Source: Salinimicrobium profundisediminis
GTDB lineage: Bacteria > Bacteroidota > Bacteroidia > Flavobacteriales > Flavobacteriaceae
Assembly (NCBI RefSeq): GCF_026241755.1
Contig: NZ_JAPJDA010000004.1
Coordinates: 1 to 64,000 of the forward strand
Length of the DNA stretch: 64,000 nt
Direction of reading: 5' to 3'
Both the position numbers and the translations under genes were made by a program. Of this stretch, positions 44,002-53,652 are shown one piece after another; the first letter of the stretch is position 1, and each line of letters begins with the position of its first letter. The notes below the pieces were generated by a model, which was given only the letters and a program-made list of their open reading frames with translations, was not told the origin of the DNA and searched no databases.

Positions 44002-46842
44002 TTATTTCAACTTTTTCTTCACAGCTACTTCCTGGAAGGATTCTACTACATCACCTTCGTGAATGTCGTTGTAATTCTTGATCTGTAAACCACAGTCGTA
44101 ACCTTTAGAAACTTCCTTCACGTCATCTTTAAAACGCTTAAGAGAGGCAAGTTCTCCGGTGTAAACAACTACTCCGTCACGTATAAGTCTAATTCGGGAG
44201 TTTCTGTAGATTTTTCCGTCTGTTACCATACAACCGGCAATGGTTCCAATCTTAGATACTTTGAATATTTCTCTTATCTCTGCATTACCTGTAATCTCTT
44301 CTTTCATCACAGGAGAAAGCATCCCTTCCATAGCATCCTTCAGGTCGTTGATAGCGTCATAGATGATCGAATATGTTCTGATATCTATTTCTTCTTTTTC
44401 AGCGACTGTGCGGGCATTTCCGGCAGGCCTCACGTTAAATCCGATGATGATCGCATCTGATGCAGAAGCAAGCAATACATCACTTTCGGTAATAGCACCT
44501 ACTCCTTTATGGATGATGTTCACCTGAATCTCTTCAGTAGAAAGTTTCTGGAATGAATCGGTAAGTGCTTCTACCGAACCATCCACGTCACCTTTAAGGA
44601 TGATGTTAAGTTCTTTAAAGTCACCAAGGGCAATTCGACGTCCAATCTCATCAAGTGTAATGTGACGCTGAGTTCTTACAGACTGTTCACGTTGCAGCTG
44701 AGTACGCTTGGCAGCAATATCTTTAGCTTCGCGCTCATCGGCCATTACCTTAAACTTGTCTCCTGCCTGTGGGGCACCGTCAAGACCAAGAATAGATACG
44801 GGTGTAGAAGGACCTGCTTCTTTCACGTCTTTTCCACGCTCATCCTGCATTGCCTTAACTTTACCACTGTGTCTTCCGGCAAGTACATAATCTCCAATTT
44901 TAAGCGTACCAGATTGTACGAGAATTGTTGATACGTATCCTCTACCTTTATCGAGGTAGGCTTCTACTACTGTACCGTTAGCAAGCTTATCTGGGTTGGC
45001 TTCCAATTCAAGGATTTCGGCTTCAAGGAGTACTTTTTCCAGTAACTCTTTCACTCCAAGTCCTGTTTTGGCAGATATGTCATGTGACTGTATCTTACCA
45101 CCCCAATCTTCAACCAACAGGTTCATACCCGCTAGTTTTTCTTTTATCTTTTCTGGATTTGCTGTTGGTAAATCCACCTTGTTAATTGCAAATACTATAG
45201 GAACTCCTGCAGCCTGGGCGTGTGAGATCGCTTCTTTTGTTTGAGGCATCACATCATCATCGGCCGCTACAACAATAATAGCAAGGTCGGTTACCTGTGC
45301 ACCCCTGGCACGCATAGCTGTAAAGGCTTCGTGACCCGGAGTATCCAAAAATGTGATTTTTTGACCATTCTCCAGTTTTACTCCGTAGGCACCAATATGC
45401 TGTGTGATTCCTCCACTTTCCCCGGCAATTACATTCTCTTTACGAATGTAATCCAGCAGGGAAGTCTTACCGTGGTCAACGTGTCCCATTACGGTCACAA
45501 TTGGAGCTCGTGGAATAAGATCTTCAGGATTTTCAGGAACCTCTTCTTTAGGCTCATCAATATCGGCTGTAACAAATTCTACTTCATGATCAAATTCCTC
45601 GGCTACTATAGAAAGGGTTTCGGCATCGAGACGCTGGTTCATGGTCACCATCATTCCCAGTGACATACACGCTGAGATAATTTGAGTTACCGGTACATCC
45701 ATCATCGTGGCGACTTCGCTTACGGTAACAAACTCGGTAACCTTTAATACCTTGTTCTCTTCTTCTAGCTGGGCATCTTCAGTCCTTTGACGGTGAGTAT
45801 CCCTTTTATTTCTACGGTATTTGGCACCACGACCTTTTCCAGATTTACCCTGAAGTTTCTCAAGAGTTTCCCGTACTTGTTTTTGTACTTCTTCCTCGCT
45901 AGGCTCTTCTTTGGTTACCGGGCGGGTACGTTTACCAGCACCTGGTTTTGATTTCGCTCCGGCTCCACCTTGTCCAGGTGCACCTTTTACGTCTTTGCTA
46001 ATACGACGGCGACGCTTTTTGCGTTTATCCTTGTCGTCTTCAGCTTTTTTATCTTTTTCTTCTTTCTTTTTTACAGGCTTCTTAAACTGAGAAAGGTCAA
46101 TTTTCTCACCTGTAAAATTAGGGCCACTAAGCTTTTGATATTTTGTGGCAAGAGTTGAAGATTCTTCTGTTTTTTCTTCTGAAGCTTCTGGTTTTGTCTC
46201 CTTTTTAGGAGCCTCATCCTCTTTTTGCTTTCCGGCCTCTTCCTGCTGTTTTGGAGCTGCTGCTTCTTTCTCTGCAGGTTTTGAAGGTTCGGGTTGAGCT
46301 TCAGGTTTTGGAGTTTCTGCTTTAGGAGCTTCGACTTCAGGGGTTTTTTCTTTAGGAGCTTCGGCTTTTGGAGCTTCAGGCTTTGGAGCTTCCGGTTCCT
46401 TGGCTTCGGGAGCTTTGGCCTGTGGCTGTTCAGGCGCTTTTGGCTCTTCTGCCTTAGGTTCGGTTTTTTCCGAAGCAGTTGTCTTTGGTTTATCGAGATC
46501 GATCTTGCCTACCTGTTTTGGGCCTTCCAGGGTTGACTTGGCTCGTATAACCTCCTGCTTCTCTTCCTGTCTGCGCTTTTCTTCCTGTTCCTTCTCTCTT
46601 TCAAGACGAAGGCTTTCTTTTTCCTTGCGCTTTTCTTCTCCAACTTCTTTCGCCTCTACCTTCTTACTCTTATCGGTCTGGAACTCATCAGAAAGCACCT
46701 GATAAATCTCTCCCGAAATCTTTGTAGTGGGACGCGCCTCTATTTCGTGGCCCTGGGAATTCAGAAATTCCACGGCACGATCCAACGAAATATTGAACTC
46801 GCGTAACACCTTATTTAATCGCATTGTCTTCGCTTCAGCCAT
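44002..46842 (-). CDS. infB: Translation initiation factor IF-2
   Basis: 946 residues. This GTPase places initiator tRNA on the 30S subunit. The N-terminus has the IF2_N motif ([19 protein letters not shown]), and a long Lys/Glu/Pro/Ala-rich region spans about 60-330. A second IF2_N-type segment lies near 365 ([17 protein letters not shown]). The G domain has [15 protein letters not shown] near 452, [15 protein letters not shown] and NKVD. The C-terminal domains end in EVAVKKKLK. It is the third gene of the rimP-nusA-infB operon. Confidence 0.97.
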   Translation of the reverse strand: MAEAKTMRLNKVLREFNISLDRAVEFLNSQGHEIEARPTTKISGEIYQVLSDEFQTDKSKKVEAKEVGEEKRKEKESLRLEREKEQEEKRRQEEKQEVIRAKSTLEGPKQVGKIDLDKPKTTASEKTEPKAEEPKAPEQPQAKAPEAKEPEAPKPEAPKAEAPKEKTPEVEAPKAETPKPEAQPEPSKPAEKEAAAPKQQEEAGKQKEDEAPKKETKPEASEEKTEESSTLATKYQKLSGPNFTGEKIDLSQFKKPVKKKEEKDKKAEDDKDKRKKRRRRISKDVKGAPGQGGAGAKSKPGAGKRTRPVTKEEPSEEEVQKQVRETLEKLQGKSGKGRGAKYRRNKRDTHRQRTEDAQLEEENKVLKVTEFVTVSEVATMMDVPVTQIISACMSLGMMVTMNQRLDAETLSIVAEEFDHEVEFVTADIDEPKEEVPENPEDLIPRAPIVTVMGHVDHGKTSLLDYIRKENVIAGESGGITQHIGAYGVKLENGQKITFLDTPGHEAFTAMRARGAQVTDLAIIVVAADDDVMPQTKEAISHAQAAGVPIVFAINKVDLPTANPEKIKEKLAGMNLLVEDWGGKIQSHDISAKTGLGVKELLEKVLLEAEILELEANPDKLANGTVVEAYLDKGRGYVSTILVQSGTLKIGDYVLAGRHSGKVKAMQDERGKDVKEAGPSTPVSILGLDGAPQAGDKFKVMADEREAKDIAAKRTQLQREQSVRTQRHITLDEIGRRIALGDFKELNIILKGDVDGSVEALTDSFQKLSTEEIQVNIIHKGVGAITESDVLLASASDAIIIGFNVRPAGNARTVAEKEEIDIRTYSIIYDAINDLKDAMEGMLSPVMKEEITGNAEIREIFKVSKIGTIAGCMVTDGKIYRNSRIRLIRDGVVVYTGELASLKRFKDDVKEVSKGYDCGLQIKNYNDIHEGDVVESFQEVAVKKKLK

Positions 46843-46873
46843 AAATTGCCCTCTAAATTATCCTCTTTTATTC

Positions 46874-48118
46874 TTAACTTTTATTCTCTTCTTCAAATTC
46901 TTCTCTTAGAACCTTCATCACCTCACGAATAGTCTCTTCTTCAAGGTCGGTTCTTTTGACAAGATCATCTACATCCTGTTCTAATATACTTTTTGCTGTA
47001 TCAAGTCCAATTTTAGCAAATTCTTCGATGACCCATGAGTCAATCTCATCTGCAAATTCTCTTAATTCAACATCTTCTTCAACACCTTCTCTAAATACGT
47101 CTATTTCATAACCTGTCAATTGTCCTGCCAATCTTATGTTATGCCCGCCACGTCCAATCGCTTTTGAAACTTCTTCGGGTTTTAACATTACTTCGGCCCG
47201 CTTGTTCTCTTCGTCTATCTTAAGAGAAGTGATTTTCGCCGGACTCAAAGCACGGGTGATTAACAATTGATTATTTGTAGTGAAATTGATCACGTCAATA
47301 TTTTCATTGCCCAATTCGCGAACAATACTGTGTATTCTTGACCCTTTCATCCCCACACAGGCTCCAACAGGATCAATACGGTCATCATAGGAGTCTACAG
47401 CTACTTTTGCTTTTTCTCCAGGAATTCTAACCACCTTCTTAACATTGATCAGGCCATCGAATACTTCAGGGATTTCCTGCTCAAAAAGTTTCTCCAAAAA
47501 TAGGGGAGAAGTTCTTGACATAATAATGGCAGGCTTATTTCCTTTTAATTCCACGCTTTCAATAATTCCTCTCACATTTTCCCCTTTTCTGAAGAAATCT
47601 GAAGGTATCTGGCGATCTTTAGGAAGTATGATCTCGTTACCTTCATCGTCCAGTAAAATTATCGCGCGGTGGCGAATGTGGTGAACTTCAGCAGTATAGA
47701 TCTCTCCTTCAAGCTCTTTAAAGTGCTTGTAAATATTGGTGTTATCGTGTTCGTGAACCTTTGAAATTAGATTTTGACGCAAAGACAGAATGGAACGGCG
47801 CCCAAGGTCTATCAACTTCACTTCTTCAGAAACATCTTCCCCAACTTCAAAATCGGGTTCAATTTTACGGGCTTCAGTAAGGGAAATTTCCTGGTTAGGG
47901 TCTTCTACTTCTCCATCGGCCACAACAACCCGGTTTCTCCAAATCTCAAGATCCCCTTTATCGGGGTTTACAATAATATCAAAGTTATCGTCTTCTCCGT
48001 ACTTCTTTTTAAGCGCACTACGCAATACCTCTTCAAGTATTGCCATTAATGTTGGCTTATCTATAGACTTATCATCCTTAAATTCTGAAAACGAATCTAT
48101 CAACGCGATATTTTCCAT
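46874..48118 (-). CDS. nusA: Transcription termination/antitermination factor NusA
   Basis: 414 residues: an N-terminal RNA-polymerase-binding domain, an S1 domain (about 130-200, GEIYTAEVHHIRHRAIILL), and two KH domains (about 230-345; VGACVGMKGSRIHSIVRELG and AIGRGGHNIRLAGQLTGYEIDV). It ends with a short acidic tail and lacks the two C-terminal acidic repeats of E. coli NusA (495 residues), as usual outside gamma-proteobacteria. It lies 12 bp after rimP. Confidence 0.96.
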   Translation of the reverse strand: MENIALIDSFSEFKDDKSIDKPTLMAILEEVLRSALKKKYGEDDNFDIIVNPDKGDLEIWRNRVVVADGEVEDPNQEISLTEARKIEPDFEVGEDVSEEVKLIDLGRRSILSLRQNLISKVHEHDNTNIYKHFKELEGEIYTAEVHHIRHRAIILLDDEGNEIILPKDRQIPSDFFRKGENVRGIIESVELKGNKPAIIMSRTSPLFLEKLFEQEIPEVFDGLINVKKVVRIPGEKAKVAVDSYDDRIDPVGACVGMKGSRIHSIVRELGNENIDVINFTTNNQLLITRALSPAKITSLKIDEENKRAEVMLKPEEVSKAIGRGGHNIRLAGQLTGYEIDVFREGVEEDVELREFADEIDSWVIEEFAKIGLDTAKSILEQDVDDLVKRTDLEEETIREVMKVLREEFEEENKS

Positions 48119-48130
48119 ATCCTATGTCTG

Positions 48131-48595
48131 TTAAAATGTTATTACCACCTTTGCCTCTTTTACATCCTCTAAAGGCAAGACGGCTTCTTTATTTACGGTC
48201 ACTTTTCCTTTACCAACAGGTTTAGGCTCTCTGGCCTTCCACCTGAGGGTAATCTTTTCATCCTCAAAAGAGGTCAATGTGCCCTCGATCTTATCTCCTT
48301 CAGTTGTGGTTACCGCAAGAATTCTTCCAATATTTTTCTGGTACTGCCGTGGCATTTCCAGGGGGCTGGAAGCGCCAGCCGACGATACGTCCAGTGAAAA
48401 ATCCTGTTCTTCGCGATCAAGGTTATGTTCAATCTTACGGCTTACCGCAATACAATCATTTACAGACACTCCTTTATCACCATCAATTATGACTGTAATA
48501 TGGTTTGAGTCGTTAACGTTGAGCTCAATTAAAAATAATGAATTATTTTCTTCGAAAGCTTCTTGCAGTAATTTTTCTACTTTCTCTCGTAACAT
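48131..48595 (-). CDS. rimP: Ribosome maturation factor RimP
   Basis: A 154-residue 30S assembly factor. It has VNDSNHITVIIDGDKGVSVNDCIAVSRKIEHNLD and DFSLDVSSAGASSPLEMPRQYQKNIGR, the family signatures, cited here in parts. It is the first gene of the rimP-nusA-infB operon. Its start lies about 17-20 bp downstream of a terminator-like hairpin in the leader. Confidence 0.95.
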   Translation of the reverse strand: MLREKVEKLLQEAFEENNSLFLIELNVNDSNHITVIIDGDKGVSVNDCIAVSRKIEHNLDREEQDFSLDVSSAGASSPLEMPRQYQKNIGRILAVTTTEGDKIEGTLTSFEDEKITLRWKAREPKPVGKGKVTVNKEAVLPLEDVKEAKVVITF

Positions 48596-48611
48596 TCGCG
48601 GGTTTGGCTAT

Positions 48612-48637
48612 AAAAAGAGGGGACTTTTTGTCCCCTC
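48612..48637 (-). terminator. Terminator-like hairpin in the leader of rimP-nusA-infB (possible attenuator)
   Basis: On the minus strand GAGGGGAC, a five-base loop, GTCCCCTC, then five T, placed between a -7-like box (TATATTTG, 48671-48664) and the rimP start (48595). There is no upstream minus-strand gene to terminate, so it sits inside the operon's own leader. Confidence 0.7.
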
Positions 48638-48762
48638 GTTGTTCTTTTTTCCCTTCAACGGTGCAAATATAGTAATATTTTTGTAGAACGAAAACAAGAA
48701 TTAGAATGAAAAAATATTTGTAGTTTTATAACTAAATCAACCTTACCTATTTACAATTTGCT

Positions 48763-49599
48763 ATGAAAAATATCCTAGTGCCTACCGACTTTTCGGAACA
48801 GGCTGAAAATGCCTTAAAAGTTGCCGCTCAACTCGCTCAAAAATTCAATGCCAAAATTTATCTTTTGCATTTAATCGAGTTGCCTGTAGATATGGTAAAC
48901 CCAGTAGGAGAGACCCGTTCCAACGATTTGCCCGAAGCTATATATTTTATGAAACTGGCCAAAAAGAGGTTTGATGAACTTCTTTCCCGCCCTTATCTTA
49001 AAAATATAAAAGTGCATGATATAGTGGAAGTAAATAAAGCATTTGACGGCATTTTGGAAGCCAGCGAGAAGCACAATTGCGACTTTGTTGTCATGGGTTC
49101 ACAGGGTGCATCTGGTTTAAAAGAAATGTTTATTGGTTCAAATACCGAGAAAGTGGTGCGAACTTCTAAGGTTCCTGTACTGGTAGTCAAGAATGATCAT
49201 GCTGCATTTGAGGTCAATGATTTTGTTTTTGCAACCAACCTCGAAACTACTGGGAGGGAAGTGCTTAAAAAAGTGATTGAGCTGGCAGATCTATTTAAAG
49301 CTCGCCTTCATTTTGTGTATGTAAACACTGCAAACGAATTTGTGACTTCCAATGAATGTGATACAAAACTGAAGCAATATATGGAAGGTGTAGATTTCGA
49401 TAATTACGAATTCCATGTCTTTAATGATGATTCTGTAGAACAGGGAATCTTAAATTTTGCTAAAAAAATTAATGCTAACCTTATGGGAATTGCTACTCAT
49501 GGGCGCAAAGGCCTGTCGCATTTTTTTAATGGAAGCATCAGTGAAGATCTCGTAAATCATGCAAACAGCCCGGTGATCACATTTAGGCTCGAAAAATAG
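48763..49599 (+). CDS. Universal stress protein, two Usp domains
   Basis: 278 residues made of two tandem UspA domains. The first has the ATP-loop pattern MGSQGASGLKEMFIGSNTEKV, and the second has GIATHGRKGLSHFFNGSISEDLV, so both nucleotide sites look intact. The N-terminus ILVPTDFSEQAENALK is typical. It is divergent from rimP and opens the stress/NO island. Confidence 0.93.
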   Translation: MKNILVPTDFSEQAENALKVAAQLAQKFNAKIYLLHLIELPVDMVNPVGETRSNDLPEAIYFMKLAKKRFDELLSRPYLKNIKVHDIVEVNKAFDGILEASEKHNCDFVVMGSQGASGLKEMFIGSNTEKVVRTSKVPVLVVKNDHAAFEVNDFVFATNLETTGREVLKKVIELADLFKARLHFVYVNTANEFVTSNECDTKLKQYMEGVDFDNYEFHVFNDDSVEQGILNFAKKINANLMGIATHGRKGLSHFFNGSISEDLVNHANSPVITFRLEK

Positions 49600-49919
49600 C
49601 ATTTCAAAATGCCTTTTTTGAGAGGTGGGTTTCTATGTCTTTGCTTTTGATCTTCAGGATTTCTGCGGAAGATTTTTTCTTCTGAATCACTTTTTTGGCA
49701 GCTTTTTAGCTAATGCTGAAGTGTATAAATTAACAGGAAAACCTGAAGTCGAAACAGCAGTACGGGTTATGGCTTCAGTAGGGTTTAATTTTATTGCTTA
49801 AGCCAACTCACTCGTTTGAGTTAAGCAATTGAAAGCCATACGTTAAATTTGCGTCAAACCTTGAAAACAGGCCTAAAAAAATTTGCTACAAACGTATCTT
49901 TACCCCATATTCTTTTTAT
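49600..49919. other. 320-bp gap: palindrome variant, weak short frame, stem-loop
   Basis: It holds a decayed copy of the 17-bp palindrome (CAAAATGCCTTTTTTG, about 49605-49620). A 58-codon frame with a GTG start (49625-49801, ending ETAVRVMASVGFNFIA) matches nothing I know. A stem-loop has outer arms ATTGCTT/AAGCAAT and inner AACTCA/TGAGTT (49792-49829). A -7-like TAAATTTG lies at 49844-49851, upstream of the next gene. Confidence 0.4.
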
Positions 49920-50132
49920 ATGATATTAAAGGCAAGTTTACAATTAGCTTTTTTGGCTATAGAGATTATTCTCACTTTTTACAGCAGTGTGCTGGAGGAT
50001 AATCTTATGGTGAAATTCCTGCTTTTTGTAATCACCGCCGTGCTTATAGCTATGGGTGTTACCAAACTTGCAAGCCGCCTTTTGCCGGCAGATAAAGACT
50101 ATGTCTCTCCCGAAGAGGAGCACGCAGCATAG
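49920..50132 (+). CDS. Small two-helix membrane protein, 70 aa
   Basis: Two hydrophobic helices (about residues 5-24 and 28-50) are followed by an acidic tail (ADKDYVSPEEEHAA). No family is recognised. It is followed by a strong terminator, so it is a monocistronic unit. Its position between a universal stress protein and a PAS kinase suggests a stress link, which is inference only. Confidence 0.7.
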   Translation: MILKASLQLAFLAIEIILTFYSSVLEDNLMVKFLLFVITAVLIAMGVTKLASRLLPADKDYVSPEEEHAA

Positions 50133-50190
50133 TTGTGGTTTTACAGGTGCCCGATTGAATGTATGATGTTGTTGATAGTAGAACTGCAAC

Positions 50191-50230
50191 AAAGGATCCG
50201 GTGAGGAATATTTTTCTCCCCGGATCCTTT
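50191..50230 (+). terminator. Intrinsic terminator
   Basis: AAAGGATCCGG (50191-50201) pairs with CCGGATCCTTT (50220-50230), an 11-bp stem; the T-run after it is short. Confidence 0.8.
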
Positions 50231-50244
50231 ATTAATAGACCCTT

Positions 50245-50261
50245 CAAAAATGGCATTTTTG
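50245..50261. repeat. 17-bp palindrome copy 5
   Basis: CAAAAATGGCATTTTTG, 15 bp after the terminator stem and 75 bp before the next gene. Confidence 0.9.
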
Positions 50262-50335
50262 GTTTCTGTTTGCCTTTAAGGCCTGAGTTATTCTAAATTG
50301 TTTAAATTTGACCTTCATCTAAAAAAAATCTGGTA

Positions 50336-51607
50336 TTGAGCACTGCCGCAGATAATCACCTGGAAACATTTGAAACAGACCAGACCGTATTTAATGTACT
50401 TTTTGAAGCTGCTTCAGAAGGTATTATAGTTGTTAACACCCATCAGGTAATAGTGAGCAGTAACCTGGCTGCAGACAATATGTTTGGGTACAATAAAGGA
50501 GAACTAAAAGGGAAACCTTTAAACCTCCTGATACCGCCAAAATACCGTTCTGCTCATCCCACTCATTTTAAAGGTTTTTTAAAAGACAGTGAAAAAAGGC
50601 AAATGGGCCATGGGCGAGATTTGTATGGTGTTAAAAAGAACGGCGATGAATTCCCTGTAGAAGCCGGCCTTAATCCGTTTCAAATTGGAGAGGAGAGGTA
50701 CGTGATGTCTCTTATAATAGATATCTCTGTTAGGAAGGAGGCGCAAAGGCAAATTACGGAACTCAATAATGAGTTGGAAGGGAAAATCAAAGTAAGGACA
50801 AAAGAATTGGAAGAGAGTATTCAAAAGCTCCAAAATGCCAATAAAAGTCTTGAACTGGAAATTAAACGCCGTAAAGAGGCTGAGAACCGCATTAAAACTG
50901 CCCTTCAAAAGGAAAAGGAACTCAGTGATCTAAAAACTAAATTTCTTTCCCTGGTGTCTCATGAATTTAAGACGCCCCTTAGCGGGATCTTAACTTCGGT
51001 GGTTCTTGCCGGAAAGTATAAGCTCGAAGAACAACAGGAAAAACGCGAGAAGCATCTCAATACCATAAAAAGCAAGGTGCACTACCTCGACAATATTCTA
51101 AATGACTTTTTGTCTATTGAAAGGTTAGAGAGTGGTAAGGTGAACTATAAATTTACCAGTTTTAGCCTTAGTAAGGTGGTGAATGAGGTTGTTTACAATG
51201 CCAACGTCACCTTAAAGAGCGGTCAAAATATTGAATATACACGAGACATTGATAATATAGTGTTGCACCAGGATGAAAAAATACTGGAGCTCGTGTTGTC
51301 AAATTTATTGAGCAACGCCATAAAATATTCTCCCGAGGATACTCTTATTAAGTTTGAAATAGAAGTTGAAGCAAAGAAGATAAGGTTTTTAGTGACCGAT
51401 GAGGGAATGGGGATTCCTGCTAAAGATCAAAAACATATCTTTGAAAGATATTTTAGGGCCGAAAATGCCCTATTAAATCAGGGTACGGGAATTGGTCTTA
51501 ACATTGCCAAAGTACATCTTGAGAATTTGGGAGGAACCATTTCTTTTAGTAGTGAAGAAAACCGCGGAACACAATTTATTGTAGAATTACCTATAGTGAA
51601 AGAATGA
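50336..51607 (+). CDS. Soluble PAS-domain histidine kinase
   Basis: 423 residues with no membrane helix. PAS at about 15-135 (FEAASEGIIVVNTHQVIVSSN and FPVEAGLNPF), a coiled coil at about 140-205, the H-box SLVSHEFKTPLSGILTSV near 207, then NLLSNAIKYSP and GTGIGLNIAKVHL. The start is TTG; the next ATG would cut the PAS fold, so TTG is accepted. The stop overlaps the regulator ATG by 4 bp, so the two form one operon. A cytoplasmic signal such as redox state or NO is plausible given the neighbours. Confidence 0.92.
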   Translation: MSTAADNHLETFETDQTVFNVLFEAASEGIIVVNTHQVIVSSNLAADNMFGYNKGELKGKPLNLLIPPKYRSAHPTHFKGFLKDSEKRQMGHGRDLYGVKKNGDEFPVEAGLNPFQIGEERYVMSLIIDISVRKEAQRQITELNNELEGKIKVRTKELEESIQKLQNANKSLELEIKRRKEAENRIKTALQKEKELSDLKTKFLSLVSHEFKTPLSGILTSVVLAGKYKLEEQQEKREKHLNTIKSKVHYLDNILNDFLSIERLESGKVNYKFTSFSLSKVVNEVVYNANVTLKSGQNIEYTRDIDNIVLHQDEKILELVLSNLLSNAIKYSPEDTLIKFEIEVEAKKIRFLVTDEGMGIPAKDQKHIFERYFRAENALLNQGTGIGLNIAKVHLENLGGTISFSSEENRGTQFIVELPIVKE

Positions 51608-52656
51608 AAAAAGTATTGTTTATAGAAGATGATACCGTAGTACGGGAAAATACAGCTGAACTTTTGGAGCTGGCAGAATATGATGTGATCACAGCAGCAA
51701 ACGGGCGCTCTGGTCTTGAAGTGGCAAGGCAGGAACTGCCCGATATCATTGTTTGTGACATTATGATGCCCGAAATGGATGGGTATGGTGTTCTTGAGGC
51801 TCTTTCTCAGGATCCGCAAACCCGGCATATTCCGTTTATCTTTCTTTCAGCAAAAACCGAGCATAAGGATATTCGCCGCGGAATGGATCTTGGGGCAGAT
51901 GACTACCTCACGAAGCCTTTTGAAGAAGAAGAGCTTATGAGTGCTATAGAAAGCCGGTTGGCAAAAGTGGCAATTTTGAGCAAGCTTCAGGAGAACGGCC
52001 AGCCTGATGCTTCAGAAGAAACCCAGCAAAAAATTAATTCTCTCCAGGAGCTTAGGGAAGAAGTTAAAAAGTACGAGCAGCAAACTTTCAAGGCGGGTGC
52101 AACCATCTATGAAGAAGGGAAGCTGGGTAACCACTTTTTCTTTGTTGATAAAGGCGTGGTAAAAAGCCACCGTATGGACGAGTACGGGAAGGAGCTTATT
52201 ACCTCTATATATAAAGAAGGAGATTTTTTTGGAAATACTTCCTTTAAAAAGAGTGATGCCTATAGTGAATATGCCACCGCTATGGAAGAAACCCGGGTCT
52301 ATGCGGTTTCAAAAGAGGAGTTGAAGCAAATACTCATGAAAAACAGCAATATTACGCTGGAACTTATCGATGTAATGGGTGATAATATTGCAGGTATTAA
52401 AGAGCAACTGCTTGAAATGGCTTATGGATCTGTAAGAAAAAAAGCAGCACGAACCATCCTCTTGTTCTCCCAAAAAATAAGAAGGCATCCAACCCAGAGC
52501 ATCAGGATCTCCAGGAGTGATCTTGCCAGTGTGGCAGGTATGGCTTCAGAAACCCTTATCCGTACACTTTCTGATTTTAAAAAAGAAGGATTGCTCGAGA
52601 TTGAAGGCCGTAATATAAAGTTGCTCAACGTAGAGGCCCTCAAGAAAATCAGTTGA
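51604..52656 (+). CDS. Response regulator fused to a Crp/Fnr-type transcription factor
   Basis: 350 residues. Receiver domain at 1-120, with Asp52 in IIVCDIMMPEMDGYG and Lys in YLTKPFEEEE; a helical linker at about 135-165; a cyclic-nucleotide-binding-like beta barrel at about 166-275 (GATIYEEGKLGNHFFFVDKGVVKSH); then a Crp-type winged helix at about 285-345 (SRSDLASVAGMASETLIRTLSDFKKEGLLEIEG). Thus phosphorylation input is joined to a Crp/Fnr output. It overlaps its kinase by 4 bp. A perfect inverted repeat upstream of ric is a candidate target. I see no Cys cluster for an Fe-S sensor. Confidence 0.93.
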   Translation: MKKVLFIEDDTVVRENTAELLELAEYDVITAANGRSGLEVARQELPDIIVCDIMMPEMDGYGVLEALSQDPQTRHIPFIFLSAKTEHKDIRRGMDLGADDYLTKPFEEEELMSAIESRLAKVAILSKLQENGQPDASEETQQKINSLQELREEVKKYEQQTFKAGATIYEEGKLGNHFFFVDKGVVKSHRMDEYGKELITSIYKEGDFFGNTSFKKSDAYSEYATAMEETRVYAVSKEELKQILMKNSNITLELIDVMGDNIAGIKEQLLEMAYGSVRKKAARTILLFSQKIRRHPTQSIRISRSDLASVAGMASETLIRTLSDFKKEGLLEIEGRNIKLLNVEALKKIS

Positions 52657-52687
52657 TTCTGCTTATTTTTTAGAATACTTCAATAAC

Positions 52688-52699
52688 TGATGTTTATCA
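52688..52699. promoter_or_regulatory. FNR/DNR-like half-palindrome upstream of the second universal stress gene
   Basis: TGAT, GTTT, ATCA: the central eight bases of the FNR/DNR consensus TTGAT-N4-ATCAA, with both outer bases changed. It lies 53 bp before the usp start. Confidence 0.35.
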
Positions 52700-52751
52700 T
52701 TTTTTCAGCCTGTCTTCCTGCATATTTTTGCCGGGTAAATAGATGTGACTG

Positions 52752-53564
52752 ATGATGAATATCCTTTTGCCTACCGATTTTTCTGAAAATAGCAGGAATG
52801 CTGCAGCATATGCGCTGCAGTTCTTTAAGGATACTCCCTGCAATTTTCATTTGCTGAACGTATTCCCGGTTCCGGTAGATAAAATGACGACTGGCTATAT
52901 GTCTATGTCTTCTGAAGTCAAAGACAATTTTGACAAGCTCATCAATTGGTTGGAAAGTATTCGTACAAACCCCGAGCACACCTACAATGTATGTTTTAAA
53001 GCCGATTATCTTATCAATGCCGTAAGAGCCAAAGTGCAGGAGAAGCAGATAGATCTCATTCTTATGGGAACTAAAGGAAAAACAAACAAGGAAGGTGTGG
53101 TAATCGGAAAAAATACTTCCGATGTGATGATGAAGGTGAAATGTCCCGTGCTGGCCATTTCTGAATATGCTTCCTTTAAGGAGCACAAGAAAATCCTTTT
53201 TCCTACAGATTATAAAATACACTACGGCAGTAAGGTGTTGCGTACCCTTTTAAATCTTGCTTCACTTTCAAAAGCCAATGTGAAAATCCTTGAGATCTTT
53301 AGTAGTGAAACAGAACCCTCGGTAGAGCAAATAGAGAACAGGGAATTTCTTCAGGATTCGTTTTCTCCAAGGATTCCCGTGTTGCAAACCTATTACACCT
53401 CGAGAGATCAAAACCCTAAAAAAATCCTTATTGCCAATCGCGATGTAGACATGATCGTGTTAGCGGCAAAAAATCTCAACCTCTGCCAAAAGTTTCTGCG
53501 CAATGAGGAAAATGAGAATATTCCTTTTATAAACCAGTTGCCATTACTGGTTTTACATGGTTAA
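52752..53564 (+). CDS. Universal stress protein, second copy with a degenerate C-terminal domain
   Basis: 270 residues. The first Usp domain keeps the nucleotide loop (LMGTKGKTNKEGVVIGKNTSDV). The second half lacks a recognisable loop and ends FINQLPLLVLHG. It starts 95 bp after the REC-Crp regulator and is followed by a terminator, so it is probably part of or next to that unit. Confidence 0.88.
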   Translation: MMNILLPTDFSENSRNAAAYALQFFKDTPCNFHLLNVFPVPVDKMTTGYMSMSSEVKDNFDKLINWLESIRTNPEHTYNVCFKADYLINAVRAKVQEKQIDLILMGTKGKTNKEGVVIGKNTSDVMMKVKCPVLAISEYASFKEHKKILFPTDYKIHYGSKVLRTLLNLASLSKANVKILEIFSSETEPSVEQIENREFLQDSFSPRIPVLQTYYTSRDQNPKKILIANRDVDMIVLAAKNLNLCQKFLRNEENENIPFINQLPLLVLHG

Positions 53565-53603
53565 TAGTTTGTTTTAGATTAGTATTATTTAGTTTGTTTT
53601 TTG

Positions 53604-53640
53604 ATTGGCATCTTCAACTATAGGAGGTGCCAATTTTTTT
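53604..53640 (+). terminator. Intrinsic terminator after the second universal stress gene
   Basis: ATTGGCA (53604-53610) pairs with TGCCAAT (53628-53634), followed by seven T. Confidence 0.82.
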
Positions 53641-53652
53641 TAACACAAATTA

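Noticed and set aside
46294-46702. Plus-strand frames rich in Phe/Ser/Arg opposite the infB low-complexity region
   Set aside because: They are shadow translations of the Lys/Glu/Ala/Pro repeats of infB on the other strand.
49625-49801. 58-codon frame with GTG start after the first universal stress gene
   Set aside because: There is no recognisable family, no clear promoter and an odd composition in the first half; kept only as a remark on the gap.
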